The position numbers and the translations under genes are program-made. A DNA stretch of 64,000 nucleotides. It comes from Streptomyces sp. Je 1-332. GTDB lineage: Bacteria; Actinomycetota; Actinomycetes; Streptomycetales; Streptomycetaceae. The stretch spans positions 5,518,001-5,582,000 of the forward strand of contig NZ_CP160402.1 in the NCBI RefSeq assembly GCF_040730185.1. Direction: 5' to 3'. Each line of letters starts with the position of its first letter. The stretch's first letter is position 1. Below the pieces are notes generated by a model. That model saw only the letters and a program-made list of their open reading frames with translations. It did no database searches and was not told where the DNA came from. Shown here piece after piece: positions 34,872 to 42,822 of the stretch.

Positions 34872-35166
34872 GAGGGGGCGGTCCTTAGGACTGACGGCAG
34901 ACGGCTGGGGGGGAACGGGGGAGCGAGGGGATCGGAGGAGGCACCTATGAAGCTAGATGTCCGTTATTGCGGCAATTCGGCATCTATGTAACAACGAGCC
35001 ATCACCGGGGAGGCGGCACGGAGGCGGCACGGAGGCGGCGCGGAGTCGGCTTGGAGGCGCTGCCGTGACGAGTGGCTCAACGGTTGGCTCAACTTCCTTC
35101 CACCTCGCCCGGGTTCTTGCCCAAGGCATGTCCTTGCTGCTCCCATGGTCCGTGGGGTGATGGTGC
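34872..35166. repeat. Divergent spacer with 11-nt tandem repeats
   Basis: 35009-35063 consists of five degenerate 11-mers of the type GGAGGCGGCAC (two exact, then variants). ATTGC-G-GCAAT (34966-34976) is a perfect odd palindrome in the more AT-rich part, about 95 nt before the exported-protein start and a possible operator. Nothing coding is convincing in these 295 nt. Confidence 0.6.
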
Positions 35167-35970
35167 ATGAGCGGACTGCGCGTCATACCGGCCTGGCGGC
35201 ACGGACAGGAGAGGCTCTACGTCTGCCTCACGGACGGCAGAAGCGTGGCGTGGTACGAGAGGGAGTCGTCCCGCGTGAACCTGCTCGGCGAGGAGCACAG
35301 GGAAGCCGTGCTGCGCGCCCTCGCACCCTTCCTGACCGGCGGCTACTCGATAGGCCCACCGCCGGTCCCCACCCCGGCCGAGCTGGCCCGCCTCGCCCTC
35401 CACCCGGACGACGACCTCGCCCCGAACCGCCCCGGCGAGGCACTCCTGGTCGCCCTCGACCGCGACCCGGCCCCCGCCCGCAGGCTGCGCGCCGACCCGC
35501 GGCAGCGGGCCCTCGCCGCCGAGCAGGCCATCGCCGACGTGCTCGACGGCCTCGAAGGCGGCGGCTGGCACACCCTGCACTCGGTGCCGCTGCCGGGCGG
35601 CGCCCGCATCCACCACCTGCTGATCGGGCCCGGCGGCCTGTTCAGCGTCCACACCCTCGCCGCCCGCAAGCAGCGGGTACGCGTCGCCGACCCGATGGTC
35701 ACGGTCGGCCGCGCGGACCCGCGTCCACTCCTGAGGGAGCTGCGCGCCGACGCCGACCGGGCGTCCTTCGCGCTGACCGCCGAGATCCGCCCGGTCCTCG
35801 CCCTCTGCGGGGCGGCGGCCCTGGACGTCACGGCCCCGCCGCGCGAGGTGCGGATCGTGCGCGACGGGGAGGTGCCGGCGCTCGCGGGCATCGGCGGCGT
35901 ACTGAAACCGGCCGATGTGGAGGCGCTGCACGCGATGGCCCGCGACCGGCGTACGTGGCTGCGGGTCTGA
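35167..35970 (+). CDS. NERD-like protein with degenerate active-site positions
   Basis: 267 residues from the ATG at 35167. The segment QRALAAEQAIADVLDGLEGGGWHTLHSVPLPGG followed by RIHHLLIGPGGLFSVHTL resembles the NERD (nuclease-related) domain, in which the usual pattern is IDH...G.VIETK. Here the Asp is His and the Glu-x-Lys is not obvious, so nuclease activity is doubtful. The N-terminal 85 residues are of unknown fold. No neighbour gives a clue to its role. Confidence 0.7.
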   Translation: MSGLRVIPAWRHGQERLYVCLTDGRSVAWYERESSRVNLLGEEHREAVLRALAPFLTGGYSIGPPPVPTPAELARLALHPDDDLAPNRPGEALLVALDRDPAPARRLRADPRQRALAAEQAIADVLDGLEGGGWHTLHSVPLPGGARIHHLLIGPGGLFSVHTLAARKQRVRVADPMVTVGRADPRPLLRELRADADRASFALTAEIRPVLALCGAAALDVTAPPREVRIVRDGEVPALAGIGGVLKPADVEALHAMARDRRTWLRV

Positions 35971-36012
35971 GGGGTCGAGGGTCTGGAGGTCTGGAGGCCT
36001 GGAGGTCTGGGT
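35971..36012. repeat. Short tandem GGTCTGGA repeats
   Basis: The 42 nt between the NERD-like stop and the convergent SgcJ-like stop consist of four or five near-copies of GGTCTGGAG or GGCCTGGAG. No stem is evident, so it is not a clear terminator. Confidence 0.5.
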
Positions 36013-36441
36013 CTACAGGTTGTCCCCCCAGCCCCCCTGGATCATGGTCTGGAACGCCCAGGCCCCGCCCCGCTTCAGCAGGATGTCGGCGTACCGCAGC
36101 TGCTGCGTCTCGCCGTTCGCGGTCATCACCGAGTCGGTGAAGACCACGGCCATGGCGGGCGAGAGGAAGACGGGCGTGCGCGTGGACTCGAAGGTGATGT
36201 CCTCGCTCCCGTCCCCCATCACGTGCGTCATGGTCGCGACGAACTGCTCCCGGTCCCACTGCGCGGAGCGTCCGTCGCCCGCGGAGTCGTCGCTGACCAG
36301 ATTGAGCGGGAAGACGGCCAGGTCGGCCATGCGCTCCACGTCGCGCCTCGCGCTGTGTGCGTCGTACTCGGCGAACCAGGCGGCCAGGCTCGCGCGGTCC
36401 TCGTCGGTCGCGATGTATCCGGTCTCGGGCAGTACGGTCAC
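36013..36441 (-). CDS. SgcJ/EcaC (SnoaL-like) family protein
   Basis: 142 residues from a GTG at 36441 with TAGGAG 6 nt upstream. The helical start LAAWFAEYDAHSARRDVERMADLAVFPL and later strands (AVVFTDSVMTANGETQQLRYADILLKRGGAWAFQTMIQGGW) match the SnoaL-like cone fold of the SgcJ/EcaC family, which binds small molecules or acts as an isomerase/hydrolase. Two identical operator-like boxes precede it. Ligand unknown. Confidence 0.8.
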   Translation of the reverse strand: MTVLPETGYIATDEDRASLAAWFAEYDAHSARRDVERMADLAVFPLNLVSDDSAGDGRSAQWDREQFVATMTHVMGDGSEDITFESTRTPVFLSPAMAVVFTDSVMTANGETQQLRYADILLKRGGAWAFQTMIQGGWGDNL

Positions 36442-36453
36442 GTGGGCTCCTAA

Positions 36454-36509
36454 TCAAGTTTGACTACGCGAAGGAGTGTATGCTCGCTTCCCACACTAAT
36501 CAAACTTGA
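36454..36509. promoter_or_regulatory. Twin inverted operator boxes upstream of the SgcJ-like gene
   Basis: TCAAGTTTGA (36454-36463) and its exact reverse complement TCAAACTTGA (36500-36509), 46 nt apart, each within a longer matching frame (TAATCAAG...TA). This AT-rich pair stands out from the GC-rich context. The pattern is like sites of ArsR/HxlR/MarR-type regulators. Confidence 0.6.
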
Positions 36510-36535
36510 ATAGATGTGGCGTCGGTCACGCCGCC

Positions 36536-37423
36536 CTACCTGTGGGGGAGAGGGTGGGCCCGGCCCGGATCGGTGAGTGGGTCCAGCAGATCCCCGTGCC
36601 GCTCGAGGCGGGGAGCGATGTCGGCGGCAAGGAAGGCGAGCTGTGCCGGTTCGCCGCACTCCTCGACTTCATCCCAGGTCACAGGGGTGGACACCGTCGG
36701 TTCCTGGCGGGCGCGCAGGGTGTAGGGGGTAGCGGTCGTCTTCGCCGCGGCGTTCTGGCTGAAATCGACGAAGACCTTGCCGGGGCGCAGGCTGCGGGTC
36801 ATCCGGTGGACGACGAGCTCGGGCAGCTCGGCCTCGGCTTCCTGGGCGAGCTTCTTCGCGTACGCGGTGACGTCCTCGGAGGGCGTCGGCTCCAGGGCGC
36901 AGAGCAGGTGCAGGCCCTTGGATCCCGAGGTCTTGGCGTATGCGTCCAGGCCGTCGGCCTGGAGCCGCTCACGCAGCCAGAGGCCCGCCCGGCAGCACTC
37001 GACGATGGTGGCGGGCTCGCCCGGATCCAGGTCGAGCACGAGACGGTCGGCCATGGCCGGGGCGTCCTCCTGCCACTGCGGGGTGTGGAACTCGGTCACG
37101 AGGTTGCCCGCCCACATCAGTGAGGCCAGGTCGTTCACGACGATCTGCCGGGTGTCCCCGTCCGAGCGCGGCACGTCGGCGGTATGCACCCAGTCGGGGG
37201 TGCCCGGGGGCACGTTCTTGGCGAAGAAACGCTGGCCGTCCGGCCCGTCCGGGAAGCGCAGGAAGGAGAGGGGGCGGTTGCGGAGGTGGGGGAGAAGGGC
37301 CTCGGCCGTGCTGGCGTAGTAGTGCAGCATCTCGCCCTTGGTGAAGCCGGACGCGGAGTAGAGGACCTTGTCGAGATTGCTGAGGGAGAGCCGTCGCCCC
37401 TCCACCTCGGTGATCGGCGTCAT
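36536..37423 (-). CDS. ligD: LigD-type DNA polymerase/primase domain protein (NHEJ)
   Basis: 295 residues from the ATG at 37423. The PolDom of LigD alone, without ligase or phosphoesterase domains: FTKGEMLHYY, metal-binding Asp residues in LVLDLDPGE, the KTSGSKGLHL block, and KVFVDFSQN with the third Asp. It fills gaps with ribonucleotides during non-homologous end joining. It is divergent from ku across 93 nt; the ligase must be coded elsewhere. In Streptomyces the NHEJ genes are often split in this way. Confidence 0.92.
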   Translation of the reverse strand: MTPITEVEGRRLSLSNLDKVLYSASGFTKGEMLHYYASTAEALLPHLRNRPLSFLRFPDGPDGQRFFAKNVPPGTPDWVHTADVPRSDGDTRQIVVNDLASLMWAGNLVTEFHTPQWQEDAPAMADRLVLDLDPGEPATIVECCRAGLWLRERLQADGLDAYAKTSGSKGLHLLCALEPTPSEDVTAYAKKLAQEAEAELPELVVHRMTRSLRPGKVFVDFSQNAAAKTTATPYTLRARQEPTVSTPVTWDEVEECGEPAQLAFLAADIAPRLERHGDLLDPLTDPGRAHPLPHR

Positions 37424-37433
37424 ACGATGAGAA

Positions 37434-37476
37434 TCCCACGAATAGGGACGAATGGATTCCCGCGAATAGTGACGAA
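37434..37476. promoter_or_regulatory. Direct repeats in the ligD-ku divergent promoter
   Basis: TCCCACGAATAGGGACGAA (37434-37452) and TCCCGCGAATAGTGACGAA (37458-37476) match at 17 of 19 positions, with a 24-nt period. They fill half of the spacer between the divergent NHEJ genes and are good candidates for a shared regulator site or promoter boxes. Confidence 0.6.
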
Positions 37477-37516
37477 CCACCCTGAAACGGTGCTCGGCTG
37501 CTGAGAGGTGCCTGAC

Positions 37517-38503
37517 GTGCGATCCATATGGAACGGTGCGATCTCCTTCGGCTTGGTCAGCATCCCGGTCAAGCTCATGAACGCCACAGAGAACCACTCG
37601 GTGTCCTTCCGGCAGATCCATGTGGAGGACGGCGGCAGGGTCCGCTACCGCAAGGTGTGCGAGCTGGAGGAGCGGGAGGTGACGTCCGCGGAGATCGGCA
37701 AGGGGTACGAGGACGCGGACGGCGCGATCATCCCGATCACGGACGAGGATCTGGCCGCCCTGCCGCTCCCGACGGCCAAGACGATCGAGATCGTCGCCTT
37801 CGTGCCCGCGGACGCGGTCGATCCCATGCAGATGGACACGGCGTACTACTTGTCGGCCAATGGAGTGCCCGCGGCGAAGCCGTACACGCTCCTGCGGGAG
37901 GCGCTGAAGCGGAGCGGGAAGGTGGCGGTCGCCAGGTTCGCGCTACGGGGCCGGGAGCGGCTGGGGATGCTCCGGGTGGTGGACGACGTGATCGCGATGC
38001 ACGGGCTGCTGTGGCCGGACGAGATCCGCTCCCCGGAGGACGCCGCTCCGGACGCCAGGGCCACGGTGCGGGACGCGGAGCTGGACCTGGCAGACGCCCT
38101 GATGGACACGCTGGGGGAGGTCGACGTCTCCACCCTCCACGACGACTACCGCGCGGCGGTGGAGAAACTCATCACCGCCAAGGCCGAGGGCACGCTCCCG
38201 GCGGAGCCGGCTGCTGAGGGGGACGCCGGTGGAGGCAAGGTGATCGACCTGATGGCGGCACTGGAGAAGAGCGTGCGCGCGGCATCCGGCAAGGGGAACG
38301 GGAAGGGGAAGGGGAACGGGACCGGAGCGTCGGCTGAGGTGACCCCACTGAAGCGGGGCGCCCACAAGCGGGCGGCGGCGAAGACGACGCCGAAGGAGGT
38401 CGGCGGCAAGAAGTCGACGGCGAAGAAGACGACGCAGGCGAAGAAGTCGACGACGAAGAAGCCGGCAGCAAAGAAGACAACAAAAAAGCGAACAACGGCG
38501 TAG
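37517..38503 (+). CDS. ku: DNA end-binding protein Ku
   Basis: 328 residues from the GTG at 37517 with GAGAGG 8 nt upstream; a GTG at 37508 would add three residues that the family lacks (family start MRSIWNGAISFGLVSIPVKL). The Ku core runs to about residue 235 and ends with an acidic bridge. A Gly/Lys-rich linker and a long Lys/Thr/Ala-rich tail (KKSTAKK-type repeats) follow, typical of actinobacterial Ku, and probably bind DNA. It recruits LigD in end joining. The tail is low-complexity. Confidence 0.95.
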   Translation: MRSIWNGAISFGLVSIPVKLMNATENHSVSFRQIHVEDGGRVRYRKVCELEEREVTSAEIGKGYEDADGAIIPITDEDLAALPLPTAKTIEIVAFVPADAVDPMQMDTAYYLSANGVPAAKPYTLLREALKRSGKVAVARFALRGRERLGMLRVVDDVIAMHGLLWPDEIRSPEDAAPDARATVRDAELDLADALMDTLGEVDVSTLHDDYRAAVEKLITAKAEGTLPAEPAAEGDAGGGKVIDLMAALEKSVRAASGKGNGKGKGNGTGASAEVTPLKRGAHKRAAAKTTPKEVGGKKSTAKKTTQAKKSTTKKPAAKKTTKKRTTA

Positions 38504-38656
38504 TACGGACGAACGATCGCCAGGCCGCGCACCAGGCCACGCACCAAGCCCCGCCCCTCCCCGGCACTGCCGCCTGCGAAACCGGCTGCTGCACGCCCCC
38601 ACTCACCTGGCGCCCCCAGGCTCGCCCCCACGCACGGACGCGGGGAACCTGGAGCC

Positions 38657-38929
38657 ATGACCAAGGACCAGGACAGCAACTACCGGCCCGTCGTCTTCCG
38701 GGACCGCTCGGCGGGCTACGCCTTCCTCACCCGTTCCACCGCGGAGAGCGACCAGACCATCGAGTGGGACGACGGCGAGACGTACCCCCTGGTGGAGGTG
38801 GAGATCTCCTCCGAGAGCCACCCCTTCTACACGGGCCGCGCCCGAGTCGTGGACTCCGAAGGCCAGGTCGCCAGGTTCGAACGCCGCTACGGCGATCAGG
38901 CACCCCCGGCCGCACCGGAGGCACCGTAG
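38657..38929 (+). CDS. rpmE2: Ribosomal protein bL31 type B (zinc-free)
   Basis: 90 residues from the ATG at 38657 (CTGGAG upstream). It aligns with L31 in RPVVFRDRSAGYAFLTRST and ESHPFYTGRARVVDSEGQVARFERRYG, but has no cysteine, so it is the zinc-independent form that replaces the Cys4 L31 when zinc is scarce. These paralogs are Zur-repressed in Streptomyces, yet I see no AT-rich Zur-like palindrome in the 153 nt upstream. The Cys4 paralog is at 53607. A His-rich small ORF follows at once. Confidence 0.93.
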   Translation: MTKDQDSNYRPVVFRDRSAGYAFLTRSTAESDQTIEWDDGETYPLVEVEISSESHPFYTGRARVVDSEGQVARFERRYGDQAPPAAPEAP

Positions 38930-38931
38930 GC

Positions 38932-39012
38932 ATGAGGACACACGCCACGCCGCACGCGCCGCATGAGTGGCATGAGGGACACGACGCCCCGACGATGTCC
39001 GTAGAAGCTTGA
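38932..39012 (+). CDS. Possible His-rich 26-residue micropeptide
   Basis: ATG at 38932, 2 nt after the rpmE2 stop, with GGAGG (38917-38921) 10 nt upstream. The product has six His in 26 residues, spaced as HATPHAPHEWHEGH, plus acidic residues, and no Cys. Histidine-rich proteins in zinc-responsive operons bind metal; by position this one could do so. It could equally be a chance frame; no homologue known to me. Confidence 0.35.
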   Translation: MRTHATPHAPHEWHEGHDAPTMSVEA

Positions 39013-39075
39013 TCACGAACGTGAAGAACGAACGAGACCGACGCACAACGAACGACGACGAACGAGCTTGATCAC
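39006..39075. repeat. Direct repeat AGCTTGATCAC flanking ACGA-rich repeats
   Basis: AGCTTGATCAC occurs at 39006-39016 and 39065-39075, 59 nt apart, each with the palindrome TGATCA; between them are several copies of AACGA/GAACGA. They precede the DUF1254 gene by 15 nt. Confidence 0.5.
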
Positions 39076-39090
39076 AAGAAGGCGGCGGGC

Positions 39091-40446
39091 ATGACCGACG
39101 GCACGACCGATCTCCAGGCGCTGGCGGCCGAGGCGTACATCTACGGCTACCCGATGGTGCTCAACCTCGACGAAGTCGACCGCGTCTCCCGCACGGGCAT
39201 GGGCACGCTGTCCCCCGCTCCGTTCAACGAGTTCAGCCACGCGAGCCGGCTCGCGGGCCCGGACGACACCTTCGTGAGCGTCAACAACGACACCGTCTAC
39301 TCGCTGGCCCAGCTGGACCTCTCCGGCGGCGCCCAGCTCCTGACGGTGCCGGACACGGACGGCCGCTACTACGTCCTGCAGTTCGTCGACGCCTGGACCA
39401 ACAACTTTGCGTACGTGGGCCGCCGCGCAACCGGCACCGGCGCGGCCAGCTTCCTGCTCACCCCGCCCGGATGGGACGAGGAGGTCCCCCTGGGCGCCAC
39501 CCGCATCGCCGTGCCGACCGAGGTGGCGACGATCGTCGGCCGGTGGGCCTGCTCGGGCCCGGACGACCTCGCGGCCGTGCAGGCACTCCAGGAGGACACC
39601 CTTTTGGAGCCGTACTGGACGGCCTCCGGAGAGTCCCACGGGCTGCCGACCCACACGTACATCCCCGACGGCGAACCGGAGCTGCTCTTCTACGAGAAGC
39701 TGCGGGCCCGCATGGCCGCCTTCCCGCCCGCGCCGGCCGACCTCGCGTATCAGCAGCGGTTCGCCCCGCTGGGCCTGCTGGACGCGCAGAGCCCCTACGC
39801 GTCGCCCGAGCCCGACCTGGCCAACGCGCTGCGCGCGGGATTCGCCGCGGGCAAGGAGAAGGTCGAGTCCGCCTCGACCCAGGGGGACATCCCCGAGCAG
39901 AACGGCTGGAAGCTGACCTACCACGCCTTCGACTACAACGCCGACCACTTCGAGGTCGGCACGCACAAGGGTCCCCAATGGATCTACACGGACCGGGAGT
40001 TGGGCCGCATGGTGCGCGCCACGTCGGCCCGCACCGCGCTCTGGGGCAACCACGGCTACGAGGCCGCGTACGCGATGGCATGGAACGACGGTGACGGGCA
40101 GCCCCTGGAAGGCGGCCAGTCCTACACCCTGCGCTTCGAGAAGCCGCCGCCCGTGGACGCGTTCTGGTCGATCACGATGTACGACCTGCCGGACTACTAC
40201 CTGGTCGACAACCCCGTCGCCCGCTACTCCATCGGCGACCGCACCCCGGGCCTGAGCTACGACGACGACGGCTCCCTCACCCTGCGCCTCCAGCCGCAAC
40301 GCCCCGCCGACGACAAGACGGCCGCCAACTGGCTGCCCACCCCCAGCGGGAACTTCCGCCCGATCCTGCGGATGTACACGCCACACGCCGCGGTCTTCGA
40401 CGGGACGTACGAGGTGCCGCCGATCCGCCGGCGTCAGGCCGAGTGA
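39091..40446 (+). CDS. DUF1254/DUF1214-domain protein
   Basis: 451 residues from the ATG at 39091 with GAAGG upstream. The DUF1254 start AAEAYIYGYPMVLN, then FVSVNNDTVYSLAQLDLS and the C-terminal DUF1214 part with WSITMYDLPDYYLVDNPVARYSIGDR, all as in the family. No signal peptide is obvious, unlike many Gram-negative homologues. Function of the family is not established. It ends 13 nt into the convergent reductase gene. Confidence 0.88.
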   Translation: MTDGTTDLQALAAEAYIYGYPMVLNLDEVDRVSRTGMGTLSPAPFNEFSHASRLAGPDDTFVSVNNDTVYSLAQLDLSGGAQLLTVPDTDGRYYVLQFVDAWTNNFAYVGRRATGTGAASFLLTPPGWDEEVPLGATRIAVPTEVATIVGRWACSGPDDLAAVQALQEDTLLEPYWTASGESHGLPTHTYIPDGEPELLFYEKLRARMAAFPPAPADLAYQQRFAPLGLLDAQSPYASPEPDLANALRAGFAAGKEKVESASTQGDIPEQNGWKLTYHAFDYNADHFEVGTHKGPQWIYTDRELGRMVRATSARTALWGNHGYEAAYAMAWNDGDGQPLEGGQSYTLRFEKPPPVDAFWSITMYDLPDYYLVDNPVARYSIGDRTPGLSYDDDGSLTLRLQPQRPADDKTAANWLPTPSGNFRPILRMYTPHAAVFDGTYEVPPIRRRQAE

Positions 40447-41015
40447 AGGACGGGCCGGTAGACGAGTTCCTGGATGTGACCGTCGAGGGTCGTGCGGTCG
40501 ATCAGCTCGAGGTCGAAGTCGGCGGCGCCCCGGAAGATCGGGTCGAGCCCGGTCCGACCGGTGATCACGGGGAAGAGCGTCACCTGGACGCGGTCGACCA
40601 GACCGGCGGCCATCAGCGCCCGGTTCATCGACAGGCTGCCGTGTGAGCGCAGCGGTACGTCGGACTCCTTCTTGAGCCGGGCGACGACATCGACGGCGTC
40701 ACCGCTCGCGAGGTCCGCGTCCGGCCAGTCGAGAGGCCCTTCCAAGGTGGTCGAGACCACGGTGGTCGGCAGATTCCGCATCCGCGTGACCCACGGGTCA
40801 CGCACATCGGAGTCGGCGGTGCTCGAAGCCAGCATCTGCGCGAACGCCCGATAGGTGTTGGCCCCGAAAACCATCCGCTGTTCCTGGCCGTACAGCGCAA
40901 GCCGATGATCGAGAAGCTCGGGCCCCTGCTTGCCCCAGTAACCGGTCCAGTCACCACTGGCGGCACCGTAACCGTCAAGGCTGCTGAAGACATCAAAGGT
41001 GTAGGTGACGGTCAT
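40434..41015 (-). CDS. Dihydrofolate-reductase/RibD C-terminal-like reductase
   Basis: 193 residues from the ATG at 41015. The family pattern is FDVFSSLDGYGA, MVFGANTYRAFAQML, TTVVSTTLEGPLDW, LRSHGSLSMNRALMAAGLVD and VTLFPVITGRTG. Such YyaP/YwjB-like proteins are probably NADPH-dependent reductases with unknown substrate. It converges with the DUF1254 gene, the stop codons overlapping by 13 nt. Confidence 0.85.
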   Translation of the reverse strand: MTVTYTFDVFSSLDGYGAASGDWTGYWGKQGPELLDHRLALYGQEQRMVFGANTYRAFAQMLASSTADSDVRDPWVTRMRNLPTTVVSTTLEGPLDWPDADLASGDAVDVVARLKKESDVPLRSHGSLSMNRALMAAGLVDRVQVTLFPVITGRTGLDPIFRGAADFDLELIDRTTLDGHIQELVYRPVLHSA

Positions 41016-41181
41016 GACGCTCTCCTAGCCTGCGGCTGATCACGTATCGCCAACGTACGAATCGCCGACGTCGCCAATACAGACCCTCACAGCCGACGAG
41101 ACTCATCGGTGCCGAGGCCACACCGGGAGGACGCCGCTGAAGCAGAGCCGGAATTGTGGCTTCCGGCGAACTCAGCCGGTC

Positions 41182-41817
41182 TCAGCCGGTTGGTTCGCTT
41201 CTCCGGGGCCCCTCTGCGGTCAGTAGGCGCGCGAGCTTGTCCCGTGCGCCGTCGAGCGTGGCGAGCATCTGTGCACGGGTCTCCTCGAAGCCGGGATCGA
41301 CTTCGACGCCGAGGTCGTGTCGCAGGGTGACCCGTAGCAGGTATACGCCGTCGGACAGTGAGCCACTGAACCAGGTATCGGCCTGCTGGTACGCCTCGTC
41401 GAGGTCAGGGCTGCTGGGCAGATGCTTGACGACCGCATACCCGATCCCGAGAGACCTGTTGAGTGTCGATGCGACGTCCAGGACATCCTTGGCCAGTGTC
41501 ATCTGTGCCTGGGAGTACTCGTCCGCCCAGGCCTCCTTCGCGCTTTCGAGCAGGGCCGGGTCGATGCTCTCGCCGCGCTTCGCTGCCAAGACGGCGTCCC
41601 GGGCGGCGACTCGGTAGGCGCGAGCGGTGGTGTTCAGGCGGGCATAGAGATCTCGGCGGGCTTGTGTCGATTGCTCGTGGCGCTCCTGGTCTCGTTCTCG
41701 GTCGACCCGTTCGTTCTGCTCCCGGTTGGCGCGCTGGCTGAGCACCGCCCCACCGAGGGTTCCCCCCAACGTTCCTCCGACGGTGATGAGCGCGACGGCA
41801 AAGGTGGTTACATCCAC
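41182..41817 (-). CDS. Membrane-anchored coiled-coil protein of unknown function
   Basis: 211 residues from a GTG at 41817, chosen for the GGAGG 5-6 nt upstream (a TTG at 41829 would place that site inside the gene). One N-terminal membrane segment (FAVALITVGGTLGGTLGGAVL) is followed by a highly charged coiled coil (RANREQNERVDRERDQERHE) and a helical cytoplasmic domain. The topology resembles small stand-alone proteins of actinobacterial accessory loci. It is about 250 nt from a tRNA gene. Function unknown. Confidence 0.65.
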   Translation of the reverse strand: MDVTTFAVALITVGGTLGGTLGGAVLSQRANREQNERVDRERDQERHEQSTQARRDLYARLNTTARAYRVAARDAVLAAKRGESIDPALLESAKEAWADEYSQAQMTLAKDVLDVASTLNRSLGIGYAVVKHLPSSPDLDEAYQQADTWFSGSLSDGVYLLRVTLRHDLGVEVDPGFEETRAQMLATLDGARDKLARLLTAEGPRRSEPTG

Positions 41818-42006
41818 GAGATCCTCCAACTCGTCCAGTCGTCCGACTGCAGCCAGCGGTGAACGGCTGCGGGTGTTGGGCCACCTCCGCCAGACTCATG
41901 CACACCTGCAGTGAGTTCGTGGGGGGGCATGCATGGCACAACTAGGAGTCGAGGATGCTCCAAGATCCCGTCCACGCTTCGTGCTGCACCTGCCTGCACA
42001 TACGCG

Positions 42007-42046
42007 AAGACCCCGGCCTCAGCGTTTCCGCTGGTGACGGGGTCTT
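42007..42046 (-). terminator. Terminator downstream of tRNA-Arg
   Basis: AAGACCCCG (42007-42015) pairs with CGGGGTCTT (42038-42046); inside, CAGCG (42020-42024) pairs with CGCTG (42029-42033). It begins 18 nt past the tRNA 3' end. Confidence 0.75.
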
Positions 42047-42063
42047 TGGGCACCTCACGCAAG

Positions 42064-42136
42064 GTGCCCCCGGCAGGATTCGAACCTGCGCACACGGCTC
42101 CGGAGGCCGTTGCTCTATCCCCTGAGCTACGGGGGC
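42064..42136 (-). tRNA. tRNA-Arg(CCG)
   Basis: 73-nt cloverleaf: acceptor GCCCCCG with CGGGGGC, D-loop GCTCAGGGGATAGAGC, anticodon arm ACGGC-CTCCGGA-GCCGT (anticodon CCG), and T-loop GCAGGTTCGAATCCTGC. No CCA is encoded. The 3' end (low coordinate) faces the accessory gene at 41182, but no second copy of the 3' end (attachment repeat) was seen. Confidence 0.97.
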
Positions 42137-42351
42137 GTGTCGATGCGGGTTGCGCCGCGACGTGTAGAACCCTACCAGCTCTGAACGGCTCCCTATGAAC
42201 AGGTATTTCCGCACTCCGGGGCCGTGGGAGCGGACGCATCCGCACCCCTGCGTCCCAGACGTCACCCGTGGCTCCCTCGCGCGTTCCCCCGCAGGGGGTG
42301 GAAGTGGGGAAAACCCGGACGCGATGGTGGGCGCGGACCTACTCTCGAGTT

Positions 42352-42822
42352 GTGTCAGGCGTGTCAGGCCGCGTGCTTGTTGTGGACGACAACAAGGTCA
42401 TCCGGCAGCTGATCAGGGTCAACCTCGAGCTGGAGGGCTTCGAGGTCGTGACCGCGGCTGATGGTGCCGAATGCCTGGATGTGGTGAACCAGGTCAGACC
42501 CGATGTCGTCACGCTCGACGTGGTGATGCCCCGCCTCGACGGGCTGCGTACCGCCGCTCGGCTGCGTTCCGATCCGCGGACCCGGGATCTGCCCATCGTC
42601 ATCGTCAGTGCCTGCACCCAGTATGAGGTGGCCGGCGGGCTTGAGGCCGGGGTGGACGCCTTCCTCGCCAAGCCGTTCGAACCTACCGAACTGCTGGGAA
42701 TCGTAAGGCAGTTGAGGGAACACGGCAGTGGCGGTGGTGATGACGACGGCGGGCATGATGCCCTCGGTGGTGAGTGCGGGGCCACCGAAGAAGCCGAACG
42801 CGCCGGCCGCCCCAGCGTCTGA
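42352..42822 (+). CDS. Single-domain response regulator
   Basis: 156 residues from a GTG at 42352 (GTG at 42361 is an alternative; neither has a strong ribosome site). CheY-like receiver: VLVVDDNKVIRQL, phospho-acceptor Asp in VTLDVVMPRLDG, Thr/Ser position VIVSAC, Lys in LAKPFEP. No output domain; the acidic Gly-rich tail is probably disordered. No kinase is adjacent. It sits upstream of nrtL and the lysine/threonine genes. Confidence 0.88.
   Translation: MSGVSGRVLVVDDNKVIRQLIRVNLELEGFEVVTAADGAECLDVVNQVRPDVVTLDVVMPRLDGLRTAARLRSDPRTRDLPIVIVSACTQYEVAGGLEAGVDAFLAKPFEPTELLGIVRQLREHGSGGGDDDGGHDALGGECGATEEAERAGRPSV

Noticed and set aside
38504..38656. Zur box upstream of rpmE2
   Set aside because: Expected from the biology, but no AT-rich palindrome of that type is visible.
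39091..41015. Regulatory antisense overlap of DUF1254 and reductase genes
   Set aside because: The overlap is only 13 nt at the gene ends, common for convergent neighbours.
41911..42198. 95-codon open frame that crosses the tRNA gene
   Set aside because: The PPAGFEPAHTAPE segment is the known spurious translation of a tRNA-Arg gene.
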